A DNA stretch of 64,000 nucleotides. Source: Lachnoclostridium sp. An76. Lineage in GTDB: Bacteria; Bacillota; Clostridia; Lachnospirales; Lachnospiraceae. The notes below the pieces were generated by a model, which had not been told where the DNA came from, made no database searches, and was given only the letters and a program-made list of their open reading frames with translations. Of this stretch, positions 15,936 through 25,149 are shown piece by piece; positions within the stretch are counted from its first letter, which is position 1, and each line of letters begins with the position of its first letter. The position numbers and the translations under genes were made by a program. The stretch is taken from assembly GCF_002161355.1 (NCBI RefSeq), contig NZ_NFHL01000001.1:496001-560000 (forward strand). The letters are read 5' to 3'.

Positions 15936-17982
15936 CTTGCTTCATTGAGATCCGTCCTTCTTTTTCTCCGGTTTTTTCTGTTTCGTTTTCTTCCGGCTCG
16001 GGTATTCCTTTTACCTCGCGGAATATCTTCATGAATTCTTTGCCTGTGATCGTCTCTTTTTCGATCAGGAAGGCTGCGATCTTATCCAGGGCTTCTCTGT
16101 TTTCTCCGAGCAGTCTCTTAGCCTCTGCGTAAGCGGCTTTCAGCATCTTCATGACCTCTTCGTCGATCTCTCCTGCTGTTGCCTCGCCGCAGTTTAACAC
16201 TGCCCTTCCGTCCAGGTATTTATTCTGGATGGACTCAAGCCCCATCAGGCCGAAACGGTCTGACATCCCGTACTGGGTGATCATAGCGCGGGCAATCTTT
16301 GTGGCCTGCTCGATATCATTTGCAGCGCCCGTGGTCACCGTGTCGAACACGAGCTCTTCCGCCGCGCGTCCTCCCAGGGCGACTACGATCATTGCCTCCA
16401 GCTCTTTCTTCGTATTTAAGAACTTCTCTTCCTCCGGAGTCTGCATCACATACCCCAGAGCGCCCATTGTCCTCGGCACGATCGTAATCTTCTGGACTGG
16501 TTCTGTATTTTTCTGGAGCGCCGTCACAAGGGCGTGTCCGACCTCGTGATAGGAGACGATCCGCCTCTCCTCTTTGCTCATGATACGGTCTTTTTTCTCT
16601 TTTCCCACAAGGACGACTTCCACTGCCTCGAAGAGATCTTTCTGGCTTACCACCTGGCGCCCGTGTTTTACCGCGTTGATGGCTGCCTCATTGATCATAT
16701 TTGCCAGATCAGAACCAACCGCTCCGGATGTGGCAAGTGCAATGGCCTCAAGGTCCACGCTTTCATCCATGCGTACATCTTTTGCATGTACTTTCAGAAT
16801 GTCGATACGCCCCTTCAGATCCGGCTTATCCACGATGATCCGACGGTCAAACCGCCCCGGTCTCAGAAGGGCCGGGTCCAGGATCTCCGGACGGTTCGTC
16901 GCCGCCAGGATGAGAAGCCCTTTGTTTGTATCAAATCCGTCCATCTCGGCAAGGAGCTGGTTCAGAGTCTGTTCCCTCTCGTCATTGCCGCCCATTGCCG
17001 TGTCACGGGTCTTTCCGATGGCATCGATCTCATCGATGAATACGATGCACGGCGCCATCTGCTGCGCCTGCTTGAACAGGTCTCGCACACGGGAAGCGCC
17101 CACACCCACATACATCTCTACAAACGCGGAACCGGACAGAGAGAAGAACGGTACCTTCGCCTCACCTGCCACCGCCTTTGCGAGCAGCGTCTTTCCGGTT
17201 CCCGGCGGTCCCACGAGGAGCGCCCCCTTGGGCAGCTTTGCACCGATGCCGCTGTATTTGCCCGGATTGTGCAGGAAATCGACCACTTCCTGCAGGGACT
17301 CCTTTGCCTCATCCTCCCCGGCCACATCCTGGAAGGTCACGCCGGTCTCCTTCTCCATATACATCTTGGCATTGCTCTTTCCGATGCCCATCATGCCGCT
17401 TCCCTTTGTCATCCGCTTCATGACATAAAACAGCAGAAGCGCCGTCAGTCCCAGGGGCAGAAGGATCGTCACGAACAGTTCGAAGAACATCTGCCCCATC
17501 GTATCCGGGACCTCGCCCTTAAATTCCACTCCGGCGTCATCGAGTTTCTGCGCCAGCGTATAGTCATCGACATATCCCGTATAATAATCCGGAGATTTCT
17601 CTGTATCATCATCCTCGTCTTCCCGGCTCTGGCTCTGCTCCTGGTTCTGGAACTGGCTGAGGAACTGATCCTGGAACTGACCCATCATCCCCTGGATCCC
17701 GCCGTTCTGCTGCTGTTTCTCCGCCCGTTCCTTCGCCTCCTCGATCCTTGCCTCATCGGTAAGGACGATGTAGATACGGCTGCTGCCCAGCCTGACTTCT
17801 TCTACCTTTTTATCGTCGACCAGCTCCAGGAATTTATCATAACTGATCTCCTCAGGACCTGTGCCGCGCATCAGAGAATAAAATCCCAATACCATAAAAG
17901 TGACCAGCAGGGTTGTAATGAGGATGACTCCCCAGCCCTGCCGGTTATTTTTAGGATTATTCTTATTATTCTGGTTATCCAT
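15931..17982 (-). CDS. ftsH: ATP-dependent zinc metalloprotease FtsH
   Basis: Membrane-anchored AAA+ protease that degrades damaged membrane proteins and regulatory factors. Two transmembrane helices (about 15-35 and 150-170) flank an extracytoplasmic domain that carries a Gln-rich acidic insertion. The AAA module has Walker A GPPGTGKT and Walker B CIVFIDEIDAIG plus the second region of homology; the protease has HEVGH, with Val where Ala is common. ATG 17982 follows TTAGGAGG; the longer open frame to 18180 is unlike FtsH. 683 residues. A strong promoter lies 29 bp upstream. The stop codon is inside the outer arm of the 15.8-kb hairpin. Confidence 0.96.
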   Translation of the reverse strand: MDNQNNKNNPKNNRQGWGVILITTLLVTFMVLGFYSLMRGTGPEEISYDKFLELVDDKKVEEVRLGSSRIYIVLTDEARIEEAKERAEKQQQNGGIQGMMGQFQDQFLSQFQNQEQSQSREDEDDDTEKSPDYYTGYVDDYTLAQKLDDAGVEFKGEVPDTMGQMFFELFVTILLPLGLTALLLFYVMKRMTKGSGMMGIGKSNAKMYMEKETGVTFQDVAGEDEAKESLQEVVDFLHNPGKYSGIGAKLPKGALLVGPPGTGKTLLAKAVAGEAKVPFFSLSGSAFVEMYVGVGASRVRDLFKQAQQMAPCIVFIDEIDAIGKTRDTAMGGNDEREQTLNQLLAEMDGFDTNKGLLILAATNRPEILDPALLRPGRFDRRIIVDKPDLKGRIDILKVHAKDVRMDESVDLEAIALATSGAVGSDLANMINEAAINAVKHGRQVVSQKDLFEAVEVVLVGKEKKDRIMSKEERRIVSYHEVGHALVTALQKNTEPVQKITIVPRTMGALGYVMQTPEEEKFLNTKKELEAMIVVALGGRAAEELVFDTVTTGAANDIEQATKIARAMITQYGMSDRFGLMGLESIQNKYLDGRAVLNCGEATAGEIDEEVMKMLKAAYAEAKRLLGENREALDKIAAFLIEKETITGKEFMKIFREVKGIPEPEENETEKTGEKEGRISMKQE

Positions 17983-18010
17983 TCTTTTCCTCCTAAAATC
18001 AGCTATTACC

Positions 18011-18039
18011 ATTATAAGTACAGGTTTTGCATAAATCAA
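18011..18039 (-). promoter_or_regulatory. Promoter of ftsH
   Basis: Read on minus: TTGATT, exactly 17 bp, TATAAT. It begins 29 bp upstream of the ftsH ATG and is divergent from the promoter of the DUF1846 gene. Confidence 0.75.
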
Positions 18040-18058
18040 TAAAAACATTATGAAAATA

Positions 18059-18088
18059 TTGTAAAACCATGACTTTTTATAGTATACT
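18059..18088 (+). promoter_or_regulatory. Candidate promoter of the DUF1846 gene
   Basis: TTGTAA, an 18-bp spacer and TATACT, divergent from the ftsH promoter. It leaves a leader of about 115 nt before the ATG at 18212. Confidence 0.5.
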
Positions 18089-18211
18089 GGGTACGAAATA
18101 TGTCCTCCCGGCGGTCTGCTGTGCGGTGAGCATACCTTGCCATCCGGCGGGTCCGCCCCGAGGCCTGTCATATATACCAAACAGAGAAACTAGATAAGTG
18201 GGGAATGGAAA

Positions 18212-19684
18212 ATGAGAATCGGTTTTGACAATGAAAAGTACCTGAAAATGCAGTCCGAGCACATCCGCAGCCGGATCAACAAATTCGACAACAAACTTTA
18301 CCTCGAATTCGGCGGCAAACTGTTCGACGACTATCACGCGTCCCGTGTGCTCCCGGGCTTTGCACCGGACAGCAAGCTGCGCCTTTTAAAAGAGCTGAGC
18401 GCCCAGGCGGAGATCGTGATCGTGATCAGCGCGAAAGATATCGAGAAGAATAAGATCCGCGGAGATCTTGGTATCACTTATGACACAGACGTGCTCCGCC
18501 TGATCGACACCTACCGGGAGCAGGGGCTCTATGTGGGAAGCGTGACGATCACCCAGTTTTCCGGCCAGGAAAGCGCGCTCCTGTTCAAAAACAGGCTGGA
18601 GAAGCTGGATATCCCGGTGTATCTGCACTATGTGATCCCCGGGTATCCTTCAAATGTCCCTCTCATCATCAGCGATGAGGGATACGGGAAAAATGACTAT
18701 ATCCGCACGACCCGTCCGCTTGTGATCGTGACTGCACCGGGCCCGGGAAGCGGAAAGATGGCGACCTGTCTCTCACAGCTCTACCACGAGCACAAAAGAG
18801 GGATCCACGCGGGCTATGCGAAATTTGAGACATTCCCCATCTGGAACCTCCCGCTCAAGCACCCGGTCAACCTTGCCTATGAAGCGGCGACAGCGGATCT
18901 GAATGACGTAAATATGATCGACCCCTTCCATCTGGAAGCATACGGTGAGACAACGGTCAACTACAACAGGGACGTTGAGATCTTCCCTGTCCTCAATACG
19001 ATCTTTGAGAAGATCTACGGCGAGAGCCCGTACAAATCCCCGACGGACATGGGCGTAAACATGGCCGGGAACTGTATCTGTGACGATGAGGCATGCCGGG
19101 CAGCTTCAAAACAGGAGATCATCCGCCGTTATTACGCGGCTCTGAATTCTCTCGTTAAAGGAGACGCATCTGACAAGGAAGCGCAGAAGATCGAACTGCT
19201 CATGAACATGGCAGGGATCACGGTCGCTGACCGCGCCGTGGCTGTCAAAGCACTTGAGCGCGCCAGAGAGACCGGCGGTCCTGCCGCTGCCCTGGAGCTT
19301 GAAGACGGAAGGATCATCACCGGCAAGACAACAAACCTGCTCGGCGCCTCCGCTGCCCTTCTCCTCAATGTATTAAAGGAGCTGGCCGGACTGGATCATG
19401 GTCTCCACATCATTTCACCGGAGTCCATCGAGCCGATCCAGAAGCTGAAAGTCGATTACTTAAAGAGCAAAAACCCGCGCCTGCACACGGACGAAGTGCT
19501 GATCGCGCTCTCTGCCAGCGCGGCTGCAAACCCGGACGCAAGGCTCGCCCTCTCCCAGCTCCCGAAGCTGGACGGCTGCCAGGCGCACACTTCGGTCATG
19601 CTCTCGGATGTTGATATCAAGATCTTCAAGAAGCTGGGCGTACAGCTCACATGCGAGGCAGTGTACGAGCACACGATCTTTTAA
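18212..19684 (+). CDS. DUF1846 (UPF0371) protein
   Basis: A 490-residue cytoplasmic protein of the DUF1846 family, common in Firmicutes. Structures of relatives show a nucleotide-binding-like fold, but no reaction is established, so none is assigned. Visible marks are the family opening MRIGFDNEKYLKMQSEHI, a TAPGPGSGKMATCLSQLYHE segment near residues 170-190 that resembles a glycine-rich phosphate loop, and CDDEACR near 287. It starts at ATG 18212 behind a modest GGGGAATGGA ribosome site. Single gene with its own promoter, followed by the pyrG leader. Confidence 0.92.
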   Translation: MRIGFDNEKYLKMQSEHIRSRINKFDNKLYLEFGGKLFDDYHASRVLPGFAPDSKLRLLKELSAQAEIVIVISAKDIEKNKIRGDLGITYDTDVLRLIDTYREQGLYVGSVTITQFSGQESALLFKNRLEKLDIPVYLHYVIPGYPSNVPLIISDEGYGKNDYIRTTRPLVIVTAPGPGSGKMATCLSQLYHEHKRGIHAGYAKFETFPIWNLPLKHPVNLAYEAATADLNDVNMIDPFHLEAYGETTVNYNRDVEIFPVLNTIFEKIYGESPYKSPTDMGVNMAGNCICDDEACRAASKQEIIRRYYAALNSLVKGDASDKEAQKIELLMNMAGITVADRAVAVKALERARETGGPAAALELEDGRIITGKTTNLLGASAALLLNVLKELAGLDHGLHIISPESIEPIQKLKVDYLKSKNPRLHTDEVLIALSASAAANPDARLALSQLPKLDGCQAHTSVMLSDVDIKIFKKLGVQLTCEAVYEHTIF

Positions 19685-19690
19685 AAAAGA

Positions 19691-19819
19691 TTGTATTTTC
19701 CTGTTTTCAGGTGTATACTAATAAAGTATTTTTTTAAGTCATATTACAGTCTGACTATCATGGGACACGGGACCGCAACGGAGCGGCTTCCTTCCCATAG
19801 TCAGGCTGTACTCTTTTTT
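19691..19819 (+). promoter_or_regulatory. pyrG promoter and terminator-like leader (candidate attenuator)
   Basis: Promoter TTGTAT-17 bp-TATACT (19691-19719). Downstream, 19746-19764 pairs with 19793-19809 (ACAGTCTGACTAT against ATAGTCAGGCTGT, plus TGGGA/TCCCA) around an inner CCGC/GCGG hairpin, followed by a T6 run ending near 19819. That is an intrinsic terminator between the promoter and pyrG. CTP-sensing attenuation of pyrG is known in Bacillus, but its GGGC transcript start is not seen here, so the mechanism is open. It could instead simply end the upstream transcript. Confidence 0.6.
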
Positions 19820-19859
19820 AAGGGAAAGTTTCAATAATATCACACAGGAGGCATGTACA

Positions 19860-21485
19860 ATGGCAGTAAAATATGTATTTGTAACAGGCGGCGTTGTATC
19901 CGGACTGGGGAAAGGGATCACAGCCGCTTCCCTGGGACGTCTTTTGAAGGCAAGGGGATACACAGTGACCATGCAGAAGTTCGACCCTTACATCAATATC
20001 GACCCTGGCACAATGAACCCGGTCCAGCACGGGGAAGTGTTCGTCACAGACGACGGGGCTGAGACAGACCTGGACCTGGGACACTATGAGCGTTTCATCG
20101 ACGAGAGCCTGACAAAGAATTCCAACGTCACGACCGGGAAGATCTACTGGTCTGTGCTCCAGAAAGAACGGCGCGGAGACTTTGGCGGGGGCACGGTCCA
20201 GGTCATCCCACACATTACCAATGAGATCAAAAGCCGCTTCTACCGCAATCCCGCCGCGGAGGATACGGAGATCGCCATCATCGAGGTGGGCGGCACTGTC
20301 GGAGATATCGAAAGCCAGCCTTTCCTTGAATCCATCCGCCAGTTCCAGCACGAAAAAGGGCGGGAAAATGTCATCCTCATCCACGTGACGCTCATCCCCT
20401 ATCTCCGCGCATCACAGGAGATGAAGACGAAACCGACCCAGGCAAGCGTAAAAGAACTCCAGAGCATGGGCATCCAGCCGGATATCATCGTATGCCGCTC
20501 CGAGTATCCGCTGACCTCTGACATGAAGGACAAGATTTCCCTGTTCTGCAACCTTCCCGCAAGCCATGTGCTCCAGAACCTCGATGTGGAATACCTGTAC
20601 GAAGCTCCTCTCGCAATGGAAAAGGAACGTCTGGCGCAGGTTGTCTGCGAGTGCCTCCATCTGGACTGCCCGGAACCGGACCTGAAAGACTGGACTGAGA
20701 TGGTTGACAAGCTGAAACATCCGACGCAGGAAGTGACGGTCGCCCTTGTAGGGAAATACATCCAGCTCCACGATGCCTATATCAGTGTCGTGGAAGCGCT
20801 GAAACACGGTGGGATCTATTCCCACACAACGGTAAACATCAAATGGGTGGATTCTGAAAAAGTAACTGCGGAAAACGCAGATGAGATCTTCTCCGATGTA
20901 AGCGGCATCCTCGTCCCCGGTGGGTTCGGCCACCGCGGGATCGACGGCAAGATCGAAGCGATCCGCTATGCCCGCATCCACGGCGTCCCCTTCCTCGGCC
21001 TATGCCTCGGGATGCAGCTTGCGATCGTAGAATTCGCACAGGATGTGATCGGCTACAATGACGCGCACAGCATGGAATTAAAGCCTGACACGACCCACCC
21101 GGTCATCCACATCATGGAGGATCAGATCGGCGTGGAAGATATCGGAGGCACGCTCCGCCTCGGCGCCTATCCGTGTGTATTAAAGGACGGATCCCTGGCT
21201 GCCCGCCTGTACGGGAAAAAGGAGATCAGCGAACGCCACCGCCACAGATATGAGGTAAACAACGACTACCGAGAAGATCTGGAAAGCCACGGCATGTCAC
21301 TGTGCGGCCTCTCTCCTGACAACCGCATTGTCGAGATGATCGAGATCCCGTCCCACCCGTGGTTTATCGCCACCCAGGCGCATCCTGAACTGAAATCCAG
21401 ACCGAACCGGCCGCACCCGCTGTTCAAAGGGTTTGTGGAAGCTGCCCTGAAAAGACAGCAGGAGCAGCAGAAAGAGCAGGCATAG
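19860..21485 (+). CDS. pyrG: CTP synthase
   Basis: Makes CTP from UTP with ATP, using glutamine as amino donor. N-terminal synthetase domain (residues 1-~265) opens with [18 protein letters not shown]-terminal class I glutaminase (~290-530) has GLCLGMQLA with the catalytic Cys and AHPE with the His-Glu pair. 541 residues, normal. Start ATG 19860 has ACAGGAGG 7 nt upstream. The Gln-rich tail ([10 protein letters not shown]) is slightly extended. CTP feeds phospholipid and, here, phosphocholine activation. Confidence 0.98.
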   Translation: MAVKYVFVTGGVVSGLGKGITAASLGRLLKARGYTVTMQKFDPYINIDPGTMNPVQHGEVFVTDDGAETDLDLGHYERFIDESLTKNSNVTTGKIYWSVLQKERRGDFGGGTVQVIPHITNEIKSRFYRNPAAEDTEIAIIEVGGTVGDIESQPFLESIRQFQHEKGRENVILIHVTLIPYLRASQEMKTKPTQASVKELQSMGIQPDIIVCRSEYPLTSDMKDKISLFCNLPASHVLQNLDVEYLYEAPLAMEKERLAQVVCECLHLDCPEPDLKDWTEMVDKLKHPTQEVTVALVGKYIQLHDAYISVVEALKHGGIYSHTTVNIKWVDSEKVTAENADEIFSDVSGILVPGGFGHRGIDGKIEAIRYARIHGVPFLGLCLGMQLAIVEFAQDVIGYNDAHSMELKPDTTHPVIHIMEDQIGVEDIGGTLRLGAYPCVLKDGSLAARLYGKKEISERHRHRYEVNNDYREDLESHGMSLCGLSPDNRIVEMIEIPSHPWFIATQAHPELKSRPNRPHPLFKGFVEAALKRQQEQQKEQA

Positions 21486-21542
21486 AAAAAATCAGCAGGA
21501 AGTCAGCATAGCACAGCCTGCCCTTTCGGCAGAAATACTTTC

Positions 21543-21566
21543 AGCCATGAGGTTTCCCTCATGGCT
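21543..21566. repeat. Inverted repeat between pyrG and dus, weak terminator candidate
   Basis: AGCCATGAGG and CCTCATGGCT form a perfect 10-bp stem with a TTTC loop; the last bases overlap the dus stop codon. No clear T-run follows on either side, so termination is uncertain. Confidence 0.45.
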
Positions 21567-22497
21567 AAACTTCTGTCTCTGAAAATAATTCATCTATGAT
21601 CTGTTCATACACAGCACATTTCTCTGCTTTTTTGATCTTCTTCGCATATTTTTTCGAATCAGTGAACAATGGGGCAAGGTACGTCCACAGCTCTTTCATC
21701 TTATACAGGATCGTCCTGTCCCCTGACATTTCCTCACAGTATCCTGCATACAGAAGATCATGGAACCGGCGCAGCTCCGCCTTGTCCGCTCCTCTCCCGC
21801 CCCGGAGCCTTCTCCCAAGGGCCGGGTCCTTCAGGACGCCCCGTCCCGTCATGACCCGGTCTGTCTCCGGGAAACGCTTTTTCAACCGCTCATAGTCATC
21901 CACGGAGAAAATATCGCCGTTATAACATACCGGATTCCTGCTGCTGTCCGCTGCTGCGGCAAATGCCCCAAGATCCGGTGTATTTTTATAGAAATCCTTC
22001 TGTACTCTCGGATGGATGATCAGCTCTTCCGCCGGATACTTGTTATAGATCTCCATCAGAGCAGCAAACTCAGACGCATCTTCCATGCCAAGCCTTGTCT
22101 TGAGCGAGATTCTGATGGGGCATCTGTCAAAGATCTCTCCCAGGAACCGGTCCAGGCTCTCAGGATCAGCGAGAAATCCGGCGCCCCGCCCCTTTGTCAC
22201 CACAGTCTTTGACGGACACCCCAGGTTCAGGTTGACCTCCTCATACCCGAAGTCTTTCAGCTTCTCAGCCGTGCGGAGAAAGTCATCCGCCCTGTTGGTA
22301 AGGATCTGAGGCACTGTCCTCATCCCCTTATTATGCTCCGGGAGGATATCCTTCTTCTCCCTGGCGCTGAAATGTCCCATCTGGTTCGGCCTGATAAAGG
22401 GCACGAAATATTTGTCAAAACCTCCGAAGCACTCATGGACCGCGCTGCGGAATATCCACCCTGTGATCCCCTCCAGTGGGGCAAGATAAATCTTCAT
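21565..22497 (-). CDS. tRNA-dihydrouridine synthase
   Basis: Flavin enzyme reducing specific uridines in tRNA D-loops. TIM-barrel start MKIYLAPLEGITGWIFR and active-site region NLNLGCPSKTVVTKGRGAGF, where the Cys is the proton donor, are intact. 310 residues from ATG 22497, which has GGGAGAG 5 nt before it; the open extension to 22530 has no such site. Which Dus subtype it is cannot be told from sequence alone. Convergent with pyrG and divergent from the ABC exporter. Confidence 0.92.
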   Translation of the reverse strand: MKIYLAPLEGITGWIFRSAVHECFGGFDKYFVPFIRPNQMGHFSAREKKDILPEHNKGMRTVPQILTNRADDFLRTAEKLKDFGYEEVNLNLGCPSKTVVTKGRGAGFLADPESLDRFLGEIFDRCPIRISLKTRLGMEDASEFAALMEIYNKYPAEELIIHPRVQKDFYKNTPDLGAFAAAADSSRNPVCYNGDIFSVDDYERLKKRFPETDRVMTGRGVLKDPALGRRLRGGRGADKAELRRFHDLLYAGYCEEMSGDRTILYKMKELWTYLAPLFTDSKKYAKKIKKAEKCAVYEQIIDELFSETEV

Positions 22498-22561
22498 ATG
22501 TTCTCTCCCGTTCTTCTCCCCTGTTTGCATCAGTCCCTACCTTATTACACACCCGGCATTC

Positions 22562-22590
22562 TTGTCAAGCAGAAAATCCTGTGCTAATAT
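22562..22590 (+). promoter_or_regulatory. Candidate promoter of the ABC exporter gene
   Basis: TTGTCA, 17 bp, TAATAT with TGC directly before the -10. It lies about 30 bp upstream of the ATG at 22621, which has a GAAAGGAG ribosome site. Confidence 0.55.
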
Positions 22591-22620
22591 TGTTGTTGTC
22601 ATTAAGAAAGGAGAGTTTTC

Positions 22621-24342
22621 ATGCACACACTCAGAAAATTTATCAGCTATTACGCGCCGTATAAGACGGTCTTTTTTATTGACCTGATCTGCGCCGCTTT
22701 CATCAGTTTAGTGGATCTGGCATATCCTCAGATCCTGCGCACCATGACAAACACGCTTTTCACAAAGGACAGCGCTGCCATCCTGAGCGCTCTGCCCCTC
22801 CTCGCGGCAGGACTTCTGATCATGTACGTTATCCAGAGCCTGTGCAAATACTATGTGAGCTACCAGGGACACATGATGGGCGCCCACATGGAGAGGGATA
22901 TGCGCCAGCAGCTGTTTGACCACTATGAAAAGCTGTCTTTCTCCTATTACAGCCGGAACAATTCCGGCCAGATGATGAGCAAGCTCGTGTCCGACCTGTT
23001 TGACATCGCTGAGTTCGCGCACCACGGCCCGGAAAACCTGTTCATCTCCGTGGTAAAGATCGCCGGCTCCTTTGTCTTCCTCTTCCTGATCAACTGGAGG
23101 CTTGCCCTTCCACTCGTCGCACTGGTGCTCTGTATGTTCGTCTTCTCCTTCCGCCAGAACCAGCGGATGCAGGAGACATTTATGGAAAACCGCCGTAAGA
23201 TCGGGGATGTAAATTCCAGTCTCCAGGATACGCTGGCAGGCATCCGCGTAGTCCAGTCTTTTGCCAACGAGGAGATTGAGAGGGAAAAATTCAAAAAGAG
23301 CAACCATGCATTCCTGATCTCAAAGAAAAACAACTACAACTGCATGGGCAGTTTTATGGGATGGAACCTTTTCTTCCAGGGTATGATGTATCTTGTCACA
23401 CTGGTATTCGGCGGGTACCTGATCGCCAGAGGTCTCATGAATGCAGAGGATCTCGCCATGTACGCCCTTTATATCGGCATCTTCATCAGCCCGATCCAGA
23501 TCCTCGTAGAGCTCATTGAAATGATGCAGAAAGGCCTTGCCGGATTCCGCCGCTTCCTGGACGTCATGGAGACAGAGCCGGAAATCGAGGATGCCCCTGA
23601 CGCCCGGCCTCTGGAAAATGTAAAAGGAAGGGTCTGCTATGAAGACGTATCCTTCCATTACAGCGACGACGACACCCCGGTCCTGTCCCATGTATCCATC
23701 GAGATCCCTGCCGGGAAATCCATCGCCCTGGTAGGCCCGTCCGGAAGCGGGAAGACAACGATCTGCTCTCTTCTTCCCCGGTTCTACGATGTGACCGGCG
23801 GAAAGATCACCATCGACGGAAAAGATGTGCGCACCCTGACGCTGAAAAGCCTCCGAAGCCAGATCGGCATGGTCCAGCAGGATGTGTATCTCTTTGCGGG
23901 TACGATCCGGGACAACATCGCCTACGGAAAACCCGGCGCTTCCATGGACGAGATCATCGAGGCGGCAAAACGCGCCAATATCCACGATTTTATCCGGGAA
24001 CTCCCGGACGGATATGACACCTATGTGGGAGAACGCGGCGCACGCCTCTCAGGGGGACAGAAGCAGCGCATCTCCATTGCCCGCGTCTTCCTGAAAAACC
24101 CGCCCATCCTGATCCTGGATGAGGCGACAAGCGCTCTTGACAACGAGAGTGAGCGCTGGATCCAGCAGAGCCTGGAAGAGCTCTCCAAAGACCGGACGAC
24201 CATCACCATTGCCCACAGGCTTTCCACGATCCGGGGCGCTGACGAGATCATCGTCATCACCGAAGACGGGATCGCAGAGCGGGGGACACATGAAAGCCTG
24301 CTCGCAAAAGGAGGCGTATACGCCCATTATTATAATATGTAA
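22621..24342 (+). CDS. ABC transporter, fused permease and ATPase (exporter type)
   Basis: Homodimer-forming exporter half-transporter, membrane. Six transmembrane helices in residues ~15-320, then the ATPase: Walker A GPSGSGKTT (~370), Q-loop QQDVYLF, signature LSGGQKQR, Walker B ILILDEATSAL and H-loop AHRLST. 573 residues. Substrate unknown; the family exports lipids, peptides or drugs. Most such genes occur in pairs, but this stands alone under its own promoter, which favours a homodimer. The TAA stop is formed partly by the palindrome that follows. Confidence 0.94.
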   Translation: MHTLRKFISYYAPYKTVFFIDLICAAFISLVDLAYPQILRTMTNTLFTKDSAAILSALPLLAAGLLIMYVIQSLCKYYVSYQGHMMGAHMERDMRQQLFDHYEKLSFSYYSRNNSGQMMSKLVSDLFDIAEFAHHGPENLFISVVKIAGSFVFLFLINWRLALPLVALVLCMFVFSFRQNQRMQETFMENRRKIGDVNSSLQDTLAGIRVVQSFANEEIEREKFKKSNHAFLISKKNNYNCMGSFMGWNLFFQGMMYLVTLVFGGYLIARGLMNAEDLAMYALYIGIFISPIQILVELIEMMQKGLAGFRRFLDVMETEPEIEDAPDARPLENVKGRVCYEDVSFHYSDDDTPVLSHVSIEIPAGKSIALVGPSGSGKTTICSLLPRFYDVTGGKITIDGKDVRTLTLKSLRSQIGMVQQDVYLFAGTIRDNIAYGKPGASMDEIIEAAKRANIHDFIRELPDGYDTYVGERGARLSGGQKQRISIARVFLKNPPILILDEATSALDNESERWIQQSLEELSKDRTTITIAHRLSTIRGADEIIVITEDGIAERGTHESLLAKGGVYAHYYNM

Positions 24343-24383
24343 ATCTGTATTTGCGGGGGAGCCTCCCCCGCAAATACAGATTT
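24341..24383. terminator. 43-bp perfect palindrome, bidirectional terminator made of two element ends
   Basis: Two 20-bp arms beginning AAATCTGTATTTGCGGGGGA meet head to head around GCC. The arm is the same sequence, one base changed in the first 18, as the terminal repeat of the element at 10378 and 11210. It lies between the convergent ABC exporter and sigE and begins within the exporter stop codon. The GC-rich stem ends in ATTT/AAAT, so it can act as a terminator for both genes. Confidence 0.8.
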
Positions 24384-24384
24384 C

Positions 24385-25125
24385 TCACTCATAGCGTACC
24401 ATCTCTCTTTTGAGTCTCTGCATGATCTTTTTCTCCAGCCTGGATATATACGACTGTGAGATCCCGAGCATATCCGCTACTTCTTTCTGTGTCTTTTCAT
24501 GTCCCTCCGGGTCATCCAGCCCGAAGCGCATCCGCACGATCATCTTCTCCCGGCTGCTCAGCTTATTCAGGGCGCGGATCAGAAGCTTGCGCTCCGCCTC
24601 GTTTTCCAGATCCCGGTATATGGTATCCTCTTCTGTTCCCAGGATATCTGAGAGAAGGAGCTCATTGCCGTCCCAGTCTACATTGAGGGGTTCATCGATC
24701 GACACTTCCATCTTTGTCTTGCTGTTTCTCCTCAGATACATCAGGATCTCATTTTCAATACAGCGGGACGCATAGGTCGCGAGCTTGATCTTTTTTGTAG
24801 GATTGAAGGTATTGATCGCTTTGATCAGTCCTATGGTCCCGATCGAGATCAGGTCCTCCACGCCGACCCCGGTATTGTCAAATTTTTTTGCTATGTATAC
24901 GACCAGACGGAGATTGTGTTCGATCAGGGTCTTTTTTGCCTCCTCCGCCCGCTCTGTCCCGAGATCCTGGATCATTTCCCTCTCGTGGGCTCCTTCGAGG
25001 GGCGGCGGGAGCACTTCTGTGCCTCCTATATAATGGATCTCCCTGCCACCCCCGAACAACAGGTTTTTGATATCCGGTATGACCCGCAGTTTGAACTGCT
25101 GCGGGACAGCTACTTTTATGATCAT
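24385..25125 (-). CDS. sigE: Sporulation sigma factor SigE (pro-sigma-E)
   Basis: Mother-cell sigma factor of early sporulation, made as an inactive membrane-linked precursor. The N-terminal ~30 residues ([20 protein letters not shown]) are the pro-sequence removed by SpoIIGA. Region 2 has [34 protein letters not shown], region 2.4 [19 protein letters not shown], and region 4 a helix-turn-helix [19 protein letters not shown]. 246 residues. It follows spoIIGA by 24 bp in the conserved two-gene spoIIG operon. Confidence 0.97.
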   Translation of the reverse strand: MIIKVAVPQQFKLRVIPDIKNLLFGGGREIHYIGGTEVLPPPLEGAHEREMIQDLGTERAEEAKKTLIEHNLRLVVYIAKKFDNTGVGVEDLISIGTIGLIKAINTFNPTKKIKLATYASRCIENEILMYLRRNSKTKMEVSIDEPLNVDWDGNELLLSDILGTEEDTIYRDLENEAERKLLIRALNKLSSREKMIVRMRFGLDDPEGHEKTQKEVADMLGISQSYISRLEKKIMQRLKREMVRYE

Positions 25126-25149
25126 CTTATTCCCTCCTCTATTTGATTT

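Noticed and set aside
16534..18042. 502-codon open frame opposite ftsH
   Set aside because: It is the mirror of a strongly conserved ftsH, shows Leu/His/Arg-rich shadow composition, and has no family resemblance.
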